NCBI GenBank assembly: GCA_002448305.1
Contig: DJWY01000025.1
Location: forward strand, 127,894 to 191,893
Reading direction: 5' to 3'
DNA length: 64,000 nt
Origin: Selenomonadales bacterium UBA7018
Lineage (GTDB): Bacteria > Bacillota > Negativicutes > Selenomonadales > Selenomonadaceae
Shown: positions 1 to 7,710 of the stretch, piece after piece
Layout: each line of letters starts with the position of its first letter
Numbering within the stretch: position 1 is the first letter of the stretch
Program-made: the position numbers and the translations under genes
The notes under the pieces: generated by a model
Told to the model about the DNA's origin: nothing
The model's database searches: none
What the model saw: only the letters and a program-made list of their open reading frames with translations

Positions 1-721
1 CGCCTTCGGGGTGAAAATGAGTCGGCTGAATTTTCCCGCGCAGTTGAGCAATCTCCGGAAAAGTTACTTCCAATAAATCAGCCCGCTCTAAACTCCGAAA
101 GAAAATTGACGGCTTATCGGTTTTAAGGGCGGTTTGCAGTTCGTCGAAAATTCTTTCTGACGGCTCGTGCGCAAGTTCATCACGACAAAGCCGCATTGCT
201 TCGACAGTCTCCTCGCAGATTTCAAAATTGAATTGTGCCGCTTGCCTAGCCGCTCGCAATGCTCTGACTGGGTCGTCAACGAAATGTTCAGAAACGGCGC
301 GAATTTTTTTATTGATAACGTCTTCGCGCCCGCCGAAAGGGTCAATCAATTCACCGCTGAGAATTTCAATCGCCATTGCGTTAATCGTCGTGTCGCGCCG
401 GTATAAATCTTGCTCAATCGTCACATCCGGCGAAAATGAAATTTCAAAGCCACGATAACCCGCACCAATTTTTTTCTCCGTACGGGCAAAAGCGACTTCG
501 CAAAAGGCGTCGTCAATCTCAATCGAATAGACAGGAAAAGATTTTCCGAACTTTGCGGCGTTGGGGAATAGTTGATTAAAAGTTTTCGCGTCAAGCCCCG
601 TGACGCAATAGTCTTTGTCGTGCGCTACGACGGAGCGAAATTTATCGCGAACCGCCCCGCCGACAAGATAAGCCGCGCCGCCTGCCTCATTAATCTTTTT
701 AGCAAAATCAAGTTCAGTCAT
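1..721 (-). CDS. cca: CCA tRNA nucleotidyltransferase / poly(A) polymerase family, 3' end outside window
   Basis: Class II nucleotidyltransferase that adds or repairs the CCA end of tRNAs. Visible in the 240 codons present: the LVGGAVRD nucleotide-binding motif at residues 19-26, the catalytic carboxylates in HDKDY (34-38), and RRDTTINAMA at 108-117, the family's RRD-T-N-A signature, followed by the RALRAARQAAQF helix of the primer-binding region. The last visible residues (HFHPEG) look like the entry to an HD-type domain, so the full protein is probably longer than a minimal CCA enzyme; this cannot be confirmed because the gene runs off base 1. The start ATG follows GGAATT, 98 nt downstream of the tyrS stop, so it may be co-transcribed with tyrS. 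Poly(A) polymerase cannot be excluded from the visible part. Confidence 0.9.
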   Translation of the reverse strand, partial: MTELDFAKKINEAGGAAYLVGGAVRDKFRSVVAHDKDYCVTGLDAKTFNQLFPNAAKFGKSFPVYSIEIDDAFCEVAFARTEKKIGAGYRGFEISFSPDVTIEQDLYRRDTTINAMAIEILSGELIDPFGGREDVINKKIRAVSEHFVDDPVRALRAARQAAQFNFEICEETVEAMRLCRDELAHEPSERIFDELQTALKTDKPSIFFRSLERADLLEVTFPEIAQLRGKIQPTHFHPEG

Positions 722-803
722 TGTAATTCCTTAAAAATTTTTCTAAAGCTCAAGCGCGGCGTTTACGCTAAAAATTTTGAATAGCACGGCGCGCTAACTG
801 GAT

Positions 804-818
804 GCAACGTCACGTTGC
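804..818 (-). other. Hairpin directly after the tyrS stop codon
   Basis: GCAACG-TCA-CGTTGC is a perfect 6-bp stem with a 3-nt loop that begins immediately after the tyrS UGA. No U-run follows on the minus strand, so it is not a standard intrinsic terminator; it may act as an mRNA 3' stabiliser or spacer between tyrS and cca. Function unknown. Confidence 0.35.
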
Positions 819-2027
819 TCAGTCATTGTGAATCCTGTAGAATTTCTTTTTGCCCTTGCGAATTACCGCAGGGAAATCTTTTTCCGACAAAATATAATCA
901 ACGTCGGAAATTTTTTCATCGTTAAGCGTCAAGCCGCTCTGCGCGATAAGTCGACGCCCTTCTGACTTTGATTCTATAATTTTTGCGGCTGCTAAAACGT
1001 CCAGTAATTTTTTTCCGACAGCGTCTGAAACTTCAACGCTCGGCATATTCTCGGAAGATTGCCCCGCGAAAATTTCTGAGGCAGATTTTTCAGCAGCCCT
1101 TGCCGCCTCCTCGCCGTGTACAAGTTTTGTAACTTCATACGCCAAAACTTTTTTAGCTTCGTTAATCGCGGCGTCCTTCAAATTGCTAAGGCGATTAACT
1201 TCGTCCATAGGAACAAACGTCAACAAGCTAAGGCAAGTTTTAACGTCCGCATCGTCAACGTTGCGCCAGTATTGATAGAAATCGTAGGGAGAAACTTTTT
1301 CCGCGTCGAGCCAAAGTGCGCCGCCGGCAGTCTTGCCCATTTTCGAGCCGTCACTTTTAAGCAAAAGTTTATTCGTCAAGCCGTAAGCCGCTCTGCCCGT
1401 CTTGCGCCGCGTGAGTTCGACGCCCGCAATTATATTCGACCATTGGTCATCGCCGCCCATTTGCAAAACGCAATCATAATCGCCATTGAGCTTGTAGAAG
1501 TCGTAAGCTTGCATAACCATGTAGTTGAATTCAAGGAACGTCAAGCCCTTTTCCCAACGCTGCTTATAGCATTCCGCCGCCAACATACGATTAACCGTGA
1601 AATGCGCTCCGACTTCGCGCAAAATATCAATATAGCCGAGCTTGCGGAGCCAATCGCCGTTGTTGACCATTAAAGCTTTTCCGTCGCTGAAGTCGATAAA
1701 ACGCGCCATTTGCTTTTTGAAGCATTCGCAGTTGTGCTCAATAACTTCGTCCGTCATAACCTTGCGCAAATCCGAACGTCCCGACGGGTCGCCAATAGTG
1801 CCGGTGCCGCCGCCCACTAAACAAATCGGGCGATGTCCTGCGCGTTGCATGTGCGCCATTGCCATTAGCGCGATAAAATGTCCGGCGTGCAAACTGTCAG
1901 CGGTCGGGTCGAAGCCGATATAAAACGTAACTTTATTTTCGCCGAGCAATTTTTTTACTTCCGCTTCGTCGGTGCACTGCGCTATAAAGCCGCGCTCCGT
2001 TAATGTGTCGAATACATTTTCTGCCAA
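819..2027 (-). CDS. tyrS: Tyrosyl-tRNA synthetase
   Basis: Charges tRNA-Tyr; cytoplasmic class I synthetase of about 402 residues, normal for the bacterial TyrS type. The HIGH signature appears as HAGH near residue 48, within FDPTADSLHAGH; the KMSKS loop is KMGKT near residue 230, as usual for this type; the C-terminal 60 residues form an S4 RNA-binding domain (LIAQSGLTLNDEKI). An in-frame ATG lies 15 nt upstream at 2042 but has no Shine-Dalgarno sequence; GGAG at 2037-2040 sits 9 nt before the TTG chosen here, giving MAENVFDTL, the usual start of the family. The promoter lies only about 30 nt upstream, so there is no room for a T-box leader, which many Bacillota tyrS genes carry. Confidence 0.97.
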   Translation of the reverse strand: MAENVFDTLTERGFIAQCTDEAEVKKLLGENKVTFYIGFDPTADSLHAGHFIALMAMAHMQRAGHRPICLVGGGTGTIGDPSGRSDLRKVMTDEVIEHNCECFKKQMARFIDFSDGKALMVNNGDWLRKLGYIDILREVGAHFTVNRMLAAECYKQRWEKGLTFLEFNYMVMQAYDFYKLNGDYDCVLQMGGDDQWSNIIAGVELTRRKTGRAAYGLTNKLLLKSDGSKMGKTAGGALWLDAEKVSPYDFYQYWRNVDDADVKTCLSLLTFVPMDEVNRLSNLKDAAINEAKKVLAYEVTKLVHGEEAARAAEKSASEIFAGQSSENMPSVEVSDAVGKKLLDVLAAAKIIESKSEGRRLIAQSGLTLNDEKISDVDYILSEKDFPAVIRKGKKKFYRIHND

Positions 2028-2065
2028 CAAAATCATCTCCATAAAAATTTTATATTGACAGGTTG

Positions 2066-2094
2066 ATTATAACAGTTATCATTGCGCGTTGCAA
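2066..2094 (-). promoter_or_regulatory. Promoter of tyrS
   Basis: On the minus strand TTGCAA (2089-2094) and TATAAT (2066-2071) are separated by exactly 17 nt. Predicted transcript start near 2059, giving a leader of about 30 nt. Confidence 0.75.
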
Positions 2095-2103
2095 AAAATC
2101 TCC

Positions 2104-2132
2104 TTGAAAAATTTTTTCTCGTCGATTATAAT
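2104..2132 (+). promoter_or_regulatory. Promoter of the candidate antisense RNA
   Basis: TTGAAA (2104-2109), 17-nt spacer, TATAAT (2127-2132) on the plus strand: close to the vegetative consensus, but with no open reading frame downstream before rodA. Predicted start about 2139. It drives transcription into the 3' end of the small hydrophobic peptide gene on the opposite strand. Confidence 0.7.
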
Positions 2133-2138
2133 TTGCGT

Positions 2139-2280
2139 GCAGTAAACAAAAATGCCCTGCAAAGTTGCAAGGCGAAGATTGCTTGAAGGCGGTTTAGCCC
2201 CTCGTATATACGAAGATTAAGTTAGAGATAAAGCTGTGAACAGTCGCTTAGCTGTGGAAGAGCTTAGGCGGCTGTTTTGC
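2139..2280 (+). ncRNA. Candidate type I antitoxin RNA, antisense to the peptide mRNA
   Basis: Inferred from a strong promoter at 2104-2132 and a terminator-like hairpin: ACAGTCGC (2240-2247) pairs with GCGGCTGT (2268-2275) over 8 bp with one G-U pair, an inner AGCT/AGCT stem lies inside, and a TTTT run follows. The resulting RNA of about 140 nt would be fully complementary to the 3' untranslated region and the last few codons of the mRNA of the 26-residue hydrophobic peptide. The U-run is short, so readthrough to the second terminator at 2430-2458 is possible. It encodes no credible protein. Expression has not been shown. Confidence 0.5.
2143..2172 (-). terminator. Terminator of the small-peptide mRNA
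   Basis: Read on the minus strand: CCTTGC-AACTTT-GCAGGG (6-bp stem with one G-U pair) followed by CATTTTTGTTT. It would end a transcript of about 265 nt starting near 2408. Confidence 0.6.
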
Positions 2281-2344
2281 TAAGCAGAAGCAGAATCGCT
2301 CCGGTAAGCAATGTCACACGGATAATAAATTTTATCACGCGCAT
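2264..2344 (-). CDS. 26-residue hydrophobic peptide, candidate type I toxin
   Basis: MRVIKFIIRVTLLTGAIL followed by LLLSKTAA: basic start, one hydrophobic segment long enough to span a membrane, polar end. This is the general build of membrane-acting type I toxins such as Ibs, Fst or TxpA, though I see no specific family match. The Shine-Dalgarno sequence AAAGGGGGTGA lies 7 nt before the ATG and is buried in a CCCCC-GGAAA-GGGGG hairpin. The mRNA also has a 10-nt stretch near its 5' end perfectly complementary to a stretch near its 3' end, and a convergent promoter makes an antisense RNA over the 3' part. These are the control features of type I toxin mRNAs. A harmless leader peptide remains possible. 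Confidence 0.6.
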   Translation of the reverse strand: MRVIKFIIRVTLLTGAILLLLSKTAA

Positions 2345-2351
2345 AATCTCA

Positions 2352-2366
2352 CCCCCTTTCCGGGGG
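2352..2366 (-). promoter_or_regulatory. Hairpin masking the Shine-Dalgarno sequence of the small peptide
   Basis: On the minus strand CCCCC (2366-2362), loop GGAAA, GGGGG (2356-2352). The 3' arm is the Shine-Dalgarno sequence itself, so ribosome access requires opening a five G-C pair stem. An additional long-range pairing joins AAGGCGGTTT (minus strand of 2382-2391) with AAACCGCCTT (minus strand of 2186-2195). Confidence 0.65.
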
Positions 2367-2414
2367 CTTTGATTTATGTTCAAACCGCCTTTTGCCGTAG
2401 CATCAAGCAAACAA

Positions 2415-2443
2415 ATTATAAATCATGAGCCGCTGATTTTTAA
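2415..2443 (-). promoter_or_regulatory. Promoter of the small-peptide mRNA
   Basis: TATAAT on the minus strand at 2415-2420, 17 nt from TTAAAA at 2438-2443. The -10 box is perfect and the -35 box weak. Predicted start about 2408, which leaves a 5' leader of about 64 nt carrying the long-range pairing arm and the masking hairpin. Confidence 0.55.
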
Positions 2444-2458
2444 GCGGTTTTCATTTTT
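2430..2458 (+). terminator. Plus-strand terminator upstream of rodA
   Basis: CCGCT-GATTTTTA-AGCGG stem-loop followed by TTTTCATTTTTT. It would stop antisense RNA readthrough before rodA. It overlaps the -35 region of the oppositely oriented peptide promoter. Confidence 0.6.
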
Positions 2459-2523
2459 TATCGGGCAGGAAAATTCCCGCGATAGCAGAATCATTTCCGC
2501 AGGTTTTCTAGGGAGTGATGTAC

Positions 2524-3645
2524 TTGGCGATTTTTTCAATGGAAAGTAAACGCTTGCTCCGCCGAATAGATTTTATGTTGTTATTATCGGCGACGGCGAT
2601 TGTTATATTTGGACTTGTGACGATTTCAAGCGCGACGCATATCAACACGCCTGGCGAAGAGCGATTTTGGTTTGTCCAGCGTCAAGGGATATTCGCGCTC
2701 GTCAATGCGGTGCTCGCATTTCTATTTATGAACTTCGATTATCGCGGGCTTCAGCAGTACGGACGCGGACTTTACATTTTCAACTTGATAATGCTTTTGG
2801 CGGTTATGATATTTGGACACGCGGCATTAGGTGCGCAACGTTGGATTCAAATCGGACCAATAAGCCTTCAGCCGTCGGAGTTTTCAAAGCTGATAATGAT
2901 AATTTGCATGGCGGCAATTTTGGAAGAGCGCATGGGGCGATTAAACACGATTCAAGACTTAATACCAATCGCGGGCTATATCGGCTTGCCGTTCTTGCTA
3001 GTTTTAAAGCAACCTGACTTAGGCACGTCGCTAGTATTTATGGCAATATTTTTCGGAATGGTGATAGCGTGCGGAATGTCCTGGCGAATTTTTACATTTA
3101 TAATTGTGTTGGGCGTGGCGGCATTCCCGGTGCTATGGCACTTCATGAAAGATTATCAGAAAATGCGAATAATGGTTTTCCTAGACCCAAATGTTGACCC
3201 GCTCGGAAGTGGCTATCATATAATTCAATCGAAAATCGCAATCGGCTCCGGAATGCTTTTCGGCAAAGGGCTATTTGAAGGGACGCAAAGTCAGCTGAAC
3301 TTTTTGCCGGAAAATCACACAGATTTTATTTTCGCGGTGGTCGGCGAGGAGCTGGGCTTTGTCGGTGCGGTCGTATTGTTGCTGTTATATCTGATAGTTT
3401 TATGGCGCGGAATAATGATAGCCAGAGACGCCGCAGACGTTTTCGGGCGGTTGTTAGCGGTCGGGATAACGTCAATGTTAGCGTTTCATGTACTGGTTAA
3501 TGTGGGAATGACGACAGGAATAATGCCGGTGACGGGAATTCCCTTGCCGCTTATGAGCTACGGAATCAGCTCGTTGACGACGAACATTTTAGCGATAGCA
3601 ATTCTGCTTAATATCAATATGCATAGACAAAAATTCCTGTGGTGA
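2524..3645 (+). CDS. rodA: Peptidoglycan glycosyltransferase RodA (SEDS family)
   Basis: Polytopic membrane glycan polymerase of the elongation machinery, partner of a class B PBP. The 373-residue product is hydrophobic throughout with about ten membrane segments. SEDS signatures: LQPSEFSKL in the first third, KQPDLGTSLVF in the middle, the catalytic-loop region FLDPNVDPLGSGYHIIQS, and FLPENHTDFIFAVVGEELG near the end. The GTQSQLNFLPENHTDF form is closer to RodA than to FtsW. GGGAG at 2511-2515 is 8 nt from the TTG used here; GTG at 2515 and ATG at 2518 are too close to it. The stop overlaps the spacer of the next gene, so the two are probably co-transcribed. No clear promoter lies between the terminator at 2458 and the start. 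Confidence 0.92.
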   Translation: MAIFSMESKRLLRRIDFMLLLSATAIVIFGLVTISSATHINTPGEERFWFVQRQGIFALVNAVLAFLFMNFDYRGLQQYGRGLYIFNLIMLLAVMIFGHAALGAQRWIQIGPISLQPSEFSKLIMIICMAAILEERMGRLNTIQDLIPIAGYIGLPFLLVLKQPDLGTSLVFMAIFFGMVIACGMSWRIFTFIIVLGVAAFPVLWHFMKDYQKMRIMVFLDPNVDPLGSGYHIIQSKIAIGSGMLFGKGLFEGTQSQLNFLPENHTDFIFAVVGEELGFVGAVVLLLLYLIVLWRGIMIARDAADVFGRLLAVGITSMLAFHVLVNVGMTTGIMPVTGIPLPLMSYGISSLTTNILAIAILLNINMHRQKFLW

Positions 3646-3650
3646 TAACA

Positions 3651-6218
3651 ATGAAAAATAATTTCAAATTCCTAATTCCTAATTCCACATTGCTTTCCAA
3701 GCCTGCGCGATATACGGGCGGTGAATTTAATAGCGTCGTGAAAAATTTTGACGAGACGGCTTGCCGAATAGTTTTGGCGTTGCCTGATGTTTACGAAGTG
3801 GGCATGTCGAATTTGGGCTTAGCGATTTTATATTCGATTTTAAATCGCCGCGACGATACTTTATGCGAGCGAGTTTACGCGCCCTGGATTGACGCTGAAA
3901 AATTTATGCGCGAAGAAAATATTCCGTTGTTCGCGCTTGAGTCTAAAAAAAATGTTCGCGACTTCGACTTTCTAGGATTCTCTTTGCAGTACGAGATGAT
4001 TTATAGCAACGTCCTAAACATGCTTGACCTTGCGAAAATTTCTTTGTATGCGAGCGACCGCGCAGACGACGAGCCGTTTATAATTGGCGGCGGTCCTTGC
4101 GTTTACAATGTCGAGCCGGTCGTGGATTTTTTTGATTTCTTTATCGTGGGCGAGGCGGAAGAAGTTTTCGGCGAAGTTATCGAGGCATTCACTGCTTGGA
4201 AAGTTGCGGGGAAAGTTGGCGGGCGTCGTGGCTTCTTGAAAAATCTTTTGGGCGTCAAAGGAATTTACGTGCCGAGCTTTTACGAGCCGCTTTATAGTGG
4301 CGAAAAATTTTTGGGCTTGAAAGTTCTAGATAATGCGCCGCCGAAAGTTTTAAAGCGCGTCGTGAAAAATTTTGACGCAACGCCGTCAGTTGAAAATCCG
4401 GTCGTGCCGTTTATGGAAATCGTTCATGATAGAGCAATGTTGGAGCTGTTCAGGGGTTGCAGTCGCGGTTGCCGATTTTGTCAAGCGGGCATGACTTATC
4501 GCCCCGTACGCGAGCGCAACGAAGAAACTTTACGGAAAATGGCGCGGCGTTTGATTGACGCAAGCGGCTGGGACGAAATTTCTTTAACGTCGCTAAGCAG
4601 TGCGGATTATTCTTGCTTGAATCGGTTGATTGACGATTTGCAAAGCGACTTCCGCAATGAGAAAGTCAGCTTTTCGTTGCCGAGCTTGCGTATTGATAGT
4701 TTTTCGATTGAGCTTGCCGAAAAAGTTCAGAGCGTGCGCAAGAGCGGCTTGACCTTCGCGCCGGAAGCCGGAACGCAACGACTGCGCGACGTGATTAATA
4801 AAAATGTCACGGAAGAAAATTTGCTTAACGCCTGCGCGGCGGCTTTCGCTAAAGGTTGGCGAAATGTTAAGCTGTATTTCATGATGGGCTTGCCGACTGA
4901 AACTGATGATGACATTGCGGGCATAGCCGACTTAGCAAAAAAAGTTGTGGAGCTGAAACGCGGCGTTAAGGTTACGATAAGCGTTGCATGTTTTGTGCCG
5001 AAGCCGTGGACACCGTTTCAATGGTTCGGGCAAATTTCGGAGGAAGAATTCGAGCGGCGGCAACAACTTTTGAAAACACTGATTAACAACAAGGCGATAA
5101 CCTACAACTATCACAACGCGAAACTTTCCGTATTGGAAGGCGTATTGGCACGCGGCGACAGGCGGCTTGCGAAAGTTATCGAGGCGGCGTGGAGAAATGG
5201 TGCGAAGTTCGACGGCTGGTCAGATTTATTCAAGCCGGAAGCGTGGGAAAATGCATTTGCTGCTTGCAACGTCGATAAAAATTATTACAGCGGACGCGAG
5301 CGCAATTTTTGGGAGCCTTTATCTTGGGAGCATACTTCGCCGGGCGTCGATAAGAATTTCCTGCTTGCCGAGTGGGAAAAATCGCAAGTCGGAGAGACAA
5401 CGCGTGATTGCCGGCGGACGAGTTGCACAGGTTGCGGCGTCTGCATGAATTTAGGAGCTAGTGTCGTCGACTTCGACAGAGAAAAAAATTCTCCGTCCGA
5501 AGAAATCTTCTTATCTCCTAATCTCTTAATCTTTCCAACTAAATACCGCGCCCAAATTCGCAAGGGCGCGGAAATTGCCGTGCTTAGTCACCTTGATTAT
5601 ATGAATGTTTTCATGCGGGCATTGATTAGGAGCAAATTGCCTGCCGCATGGAGTGAAGGTTTCAACCCTCATTTAAAAGTATCGTTCGCGACGGCATTGG
5701 CGGTCGGAGTAACGAGCGATTGCGAATACGTCGACTTTGAATTAACACGCCCCGTTGAAGCGTTTAACGTCGCTAAGAAATTGAATATGCAACTGCCGAA
5801 AGGCGCAGAAATTTTGCGGCTAAAAAAATTGCGCGGCAAGTCAAAGCCGGTAATGTCACTGGTTGACCTGTCGCGCTATGAAGTTCGCTTGCCGTTCGAT
5901 AAAAAACTTTTCGACGCCGCGCAGTTGTCCGTTAAAAACTTCAACGCGACGCCGCAAATAAATTTTACGCGAATCACGCCTAAGAAAACTCGCGAGCTTG
6001 AACTAAAAAAATATCTCGTCGAACCTGTTGCAATATCGCTAGCGGGTGACGAGTTATTGATAAAATTTGCGGTGCTGATAACGCCGGAAGGAAGTCTTAA
6101 GCCTAGCGAAGTTTTAAACGTTTTGCGCGAGCGATTCAACTTCCCTGCAGATTTTTCTGCCGCCAAAATCAATCGGACGGCTTTACTTTGCAAGGGGAAA
6201 AATTTATTGGACGTGTGA
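3651..6218 (+). CDS. Fused TIGR03960-type radical SAM protein and TIGR03936/DUF2344 domain
   Basis: Protein of 855 residues. Residues 1-220 form a B12-binding-like N-terminal domain; the radical SAM cluster motif GCSRGCRFCQAG lies near residue 268, giving a CxxxCxxC site; the TIM barrel follows to about 480; a further Cys group (CRRTSCTGCGVC) lies near 590; from about 630 the sequence YRAQIRKGAEIAVLSHLD begins the DUF2344 domain. In other Bacillota these domains are either fused or adjacent genes, often next to rng-rplU; neither is here. The reaction is not established; an RNA-modification role has been suggested from context. The ATG follows GGTGAT, five bases after the rodA stop. Three gene-internal AT-rich CTAATT/CTAATC tracts (3664-3690 and 5510-5535) look like low-complexity insertions. 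Confidence 0.85.
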   Translation: MKNNFKFLIPNSTLLSKPARYTGGEFNSVVKNFDETACRIVLALPDVYEVGMSNLGLAILYSILNRRDDTLCERVYAPWIDAEKFMREENIPLFALESKKNVRDFDFLGFSLQYEMIYSNVLNMLDLAKISLYASDRADDEPFIIGGGPCVYNVEPVVDFFDFFIVGEAEEVFGEVIEAFTAWKVAGKVGGRRGFLKNLLGVKGIYVPSFYEPLYSGEKFLGLKVLDNAPPKVLKRVVKNFDATPSVENPVVPFMEIVHDRAMLELFRGCSRGCRFCQAGMTYRPVRERNEETLRKMARRLIDASGWDEISLTSLSSADYSCLNRLIDDLQSDFRNEKVSFSLPSLRIDSFSIELAEKVQSVRKSGLTFAPEAGTQRLRDVINKNVTEENLLNACAAAFAKGWRNVKLYFMMGLPTETDDDIAGIADLAKKVVELKRGVKVTISVACFVPKPWTPFQWFGQISEEEFERRQQLLKTLINNKAITYNYHNAKLSVLEGVLARGDRRLAKVIEAAWRNGAKFDGWSDLFKPEAWENAFAACNVDKNYYSGRERNFWEPLSWEHTSPGVDKNFLLAEWEKSQVGETTRDCRRTSCTGCGVCMNLGASVVDFDREKNSPSEEIFLSPNLLIFPTKYRAQIRKGAEIAVLSHLDYMNVFMRALIRSKLPAAWSEGFNPHLKVSFATALAVGVTSDCEYVDFELTRPVEAFNVAKKLNMQLPKGAEILRLKKLRGKSKPVMSLVDLSRYEVRLPFDKKLFDAAQLSVKNFNATPQINFTRITPKKTRELELKKYLVEPVAISLAGDELLIKFAVLITPEGSLKPSEVLNVLRERFNFPADFSAAKINRTALLCKGKNLLDV

Positions 6219-6220
6219 CG

Positions 6221-6988
6221 TTAAATTTTCGGGGTGATAGCGACGAGCCGCGCAGGTAAACCCGTCGCGCCTTTTATGTTCGGCCACGCAACAAATAATA
6301 ACGCGCCCGCCGGAGCAACTTTATCAAGGTTCGTCATAACTTCGACTTGAAGTTTTCCCTTCGACAGCAGATAACGTTCGCAAGCTAAATCGCCCGCCTT
6401 AGCCGCCTCTGCTGAAGCGTCGGTGTCAAGCGTTTCATGACCATTAGCGGCGGCGTTGCGGACTTCGTAAATATATCTGAGCGCGTCGAGACTCCAGCCA
6501 GGAAAATTTTCGCTACCGTCAGCGGCTATGCCCGAAATTTTATTCATGTCTGGCCAATGCTTAGACCAATCACTATAGAGCGCGACAAATGCCCCGTTGG
6601 GAATATCGCCATAAATTTTCTCGTAGGCTTGAATGTCCGCCGCCGTAACCGCGTAGCGAACGTCCTTTGCAACCTTCGCGCTAATGTCAATCACGCACAA
6701 CGGATAAATCATATTTTTCGCGCCGTAACTTTCGCTAAGCGGCGCATTTTTTATAAAGTGTCCGGGAAAATCAATATGCGTTCCGAATTGTCCGGGAAAT
6801 TTGAACGTCTGAATCAAGCATTCAAGTATAGGATTGCCCCAATCGAAACAAACTTTGCCGAGTTCGACTGAATTTGCCGGAATTCCCGACCAATACGGGC
6901 TATCATTGTCAAGCGGGTGCGTCAAATCAACAAATTCGTAATTCGTTTGCAAGTCGCTAAGGAAATCCCACAGCTTATGACTCCTCAT
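6221..6988 (-). CDS. Cyclase / kynurenine formamidase-like metal hydrolase
   Basis: Protein of 255 residues in the PF04199 cyclase family, which holds arylformamidases, isatin hydrolases and polyketide cyclases. The metal-binding signature is FGTHIDFPGHF near residues 90-100, the family's H-x-G-T-H-x-D-x-P-x-H; DLTHPLDNDSPYW near residue 20 supplies the usual D-L-(T/S)-H start. No tryptophan-degradation genes are nearby, so the substrate cannot be inferred. AGGTGA lies 6 nt before the ATG. The gene ends two bases from the stop of the convergent radical SAM gene. Confidence 0.85.
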   Translation of the reverse strand: MRSHKLWDFLSDLQTNYEFVDLTHPLDNDSPYWSGIPANSVELGKVCFDWGNPILECLIQTFKFPGQFGTHIDFPGHFIKNAPLSESYGAKNMIYPLCVIDISAKVAKDVRYAVTAADIQAYEKIYGDIPNGAFVALYSDWSKHWPDMNKISGIAADGSENFPGWSLDALRYIYEVRNAAANGHETLDTDASAEAAKAGDLACERYLLSKGKLQVEVMTNLDKVAPAGALLFVAWPNIKGATGLPARLVAITPKI

Positions 6989-7008
6989 TTTAAATCACCT
7001 CGTAAAAT

Positions 7009-7632
7009 TTATCTGACGATTAGAATGCAATGTTTAACGGGCAAATTTTGTGCGGCGTCGGCAAGCGTCGTTGTAAAAATTTTCTCGTCGGGATAGGAGA
7101 GCCGAGCGCAAATTGTCACGGAAGAATTTTTATCCCAACCGCAATTCATTAGAAGTTCAGATATGGTTGCGGAATTAAATTCGGCATCGGTTAGTAGCCC
7201 TAAAATTTTCCCGTCCGAAAATTCGAGAGCCACCCGCGCAGGTTGCCTGCCGTGAAAACTTAAAAGCGTTGCGTCGTGCCAAGAAAGTGCAAGCTTTGCG
7301 AAAGCAAGTTGCATTGCGCTGATTGACGGAATGACTTCGATTTTTTCTGGCGGAAAATTTTTCCGGAGCAAATCGAGCATTGAATAATAGCCCGGGTCGC
7401 CGCTGACCATTACGACGACTTCGCCGCGCAGAATATTTTCGCGAATAAAATTTATCGGCGCGTCAAGGTCGCGAGTTATTGGGCAAGTTATTTGATTCGG
7501 CGTGGAAAATTCTTCCAAAGCGCGGCGTCCTCCGACTAGAAATTTTGCCGCAAAAATTTTCTTCAGCGCGGCGGGCGTAATATAATCCGGATTGCCAGGA
7601 CCAATGCCCGCGACAATTATTTTGTTCTGCAA
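7009..7632 (-). CDS. cbiE: CbiE-like precorrin-6Y / cobalt-precorrin-7 C5-methyltransferase
   Basis: SAM-dependent tetrapyrrole methylase of 207 residues. IIVAGIGPGNPDYITPAAL at the N-terminus and VVMVSGDPGYYSMLDLL near residue 85 are the two SAM-binding signatures of the family; IEVIPSISAMQLAFAKL is the CbiE-type helix. Normally it acts with the decarboxylating CbiT domain, fused or adjacent; no CbiT and no other cobalamin genes lie here, so the rest of the pathway must be elsewhere or absent. The frame stays open far upstream into def, but the TTG at 7632, behind AAAAGGA, is the start that fits the family; only 78 bases separate it from the divergent def. Confidence 0.8.
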   Translation of the reverse strand: MQNKIIVAGIGPGNPDYITPAALKKIFAAKFLVGGRRALEEFSTPNQITCPITRDLDAPINFIRENILRGEVVVMVSGDPGYYSMLDLLRKNFPPEKIEVIPSISAMQLAFAKLALSWHDATLLSFHGRQPARVALEFSDGKILGLLTDAEFNSATISELLMNCGWDKNSSVTICARLSYPDEKIFTTTLADAAQNLPVKHCILIVR

Positions 7633-7710
7633 AGTTATCAGCGTCCTTTTCGGCAGGAAATTTTCAGTGTCAAAAAGAATTAGTAGAAAAAAATTCATGG
7701 AGGTTGAATT

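Noticed and set aside
794..826. 10-residue frame (MTEQRDVASS) overlapping the tyrS end, with a start context like that of cca
   Set aside because: Too short, no conservation evidence, and the similarity to the cca start is limited to about ten bases; kept only as a possible duplicated gene start.
2043..2200. T-box leader for tyrS
   Set aside because: The promoter is about 30 nt from the start codon and no T-box sequence or terminator/antiterminator pair lies between them.
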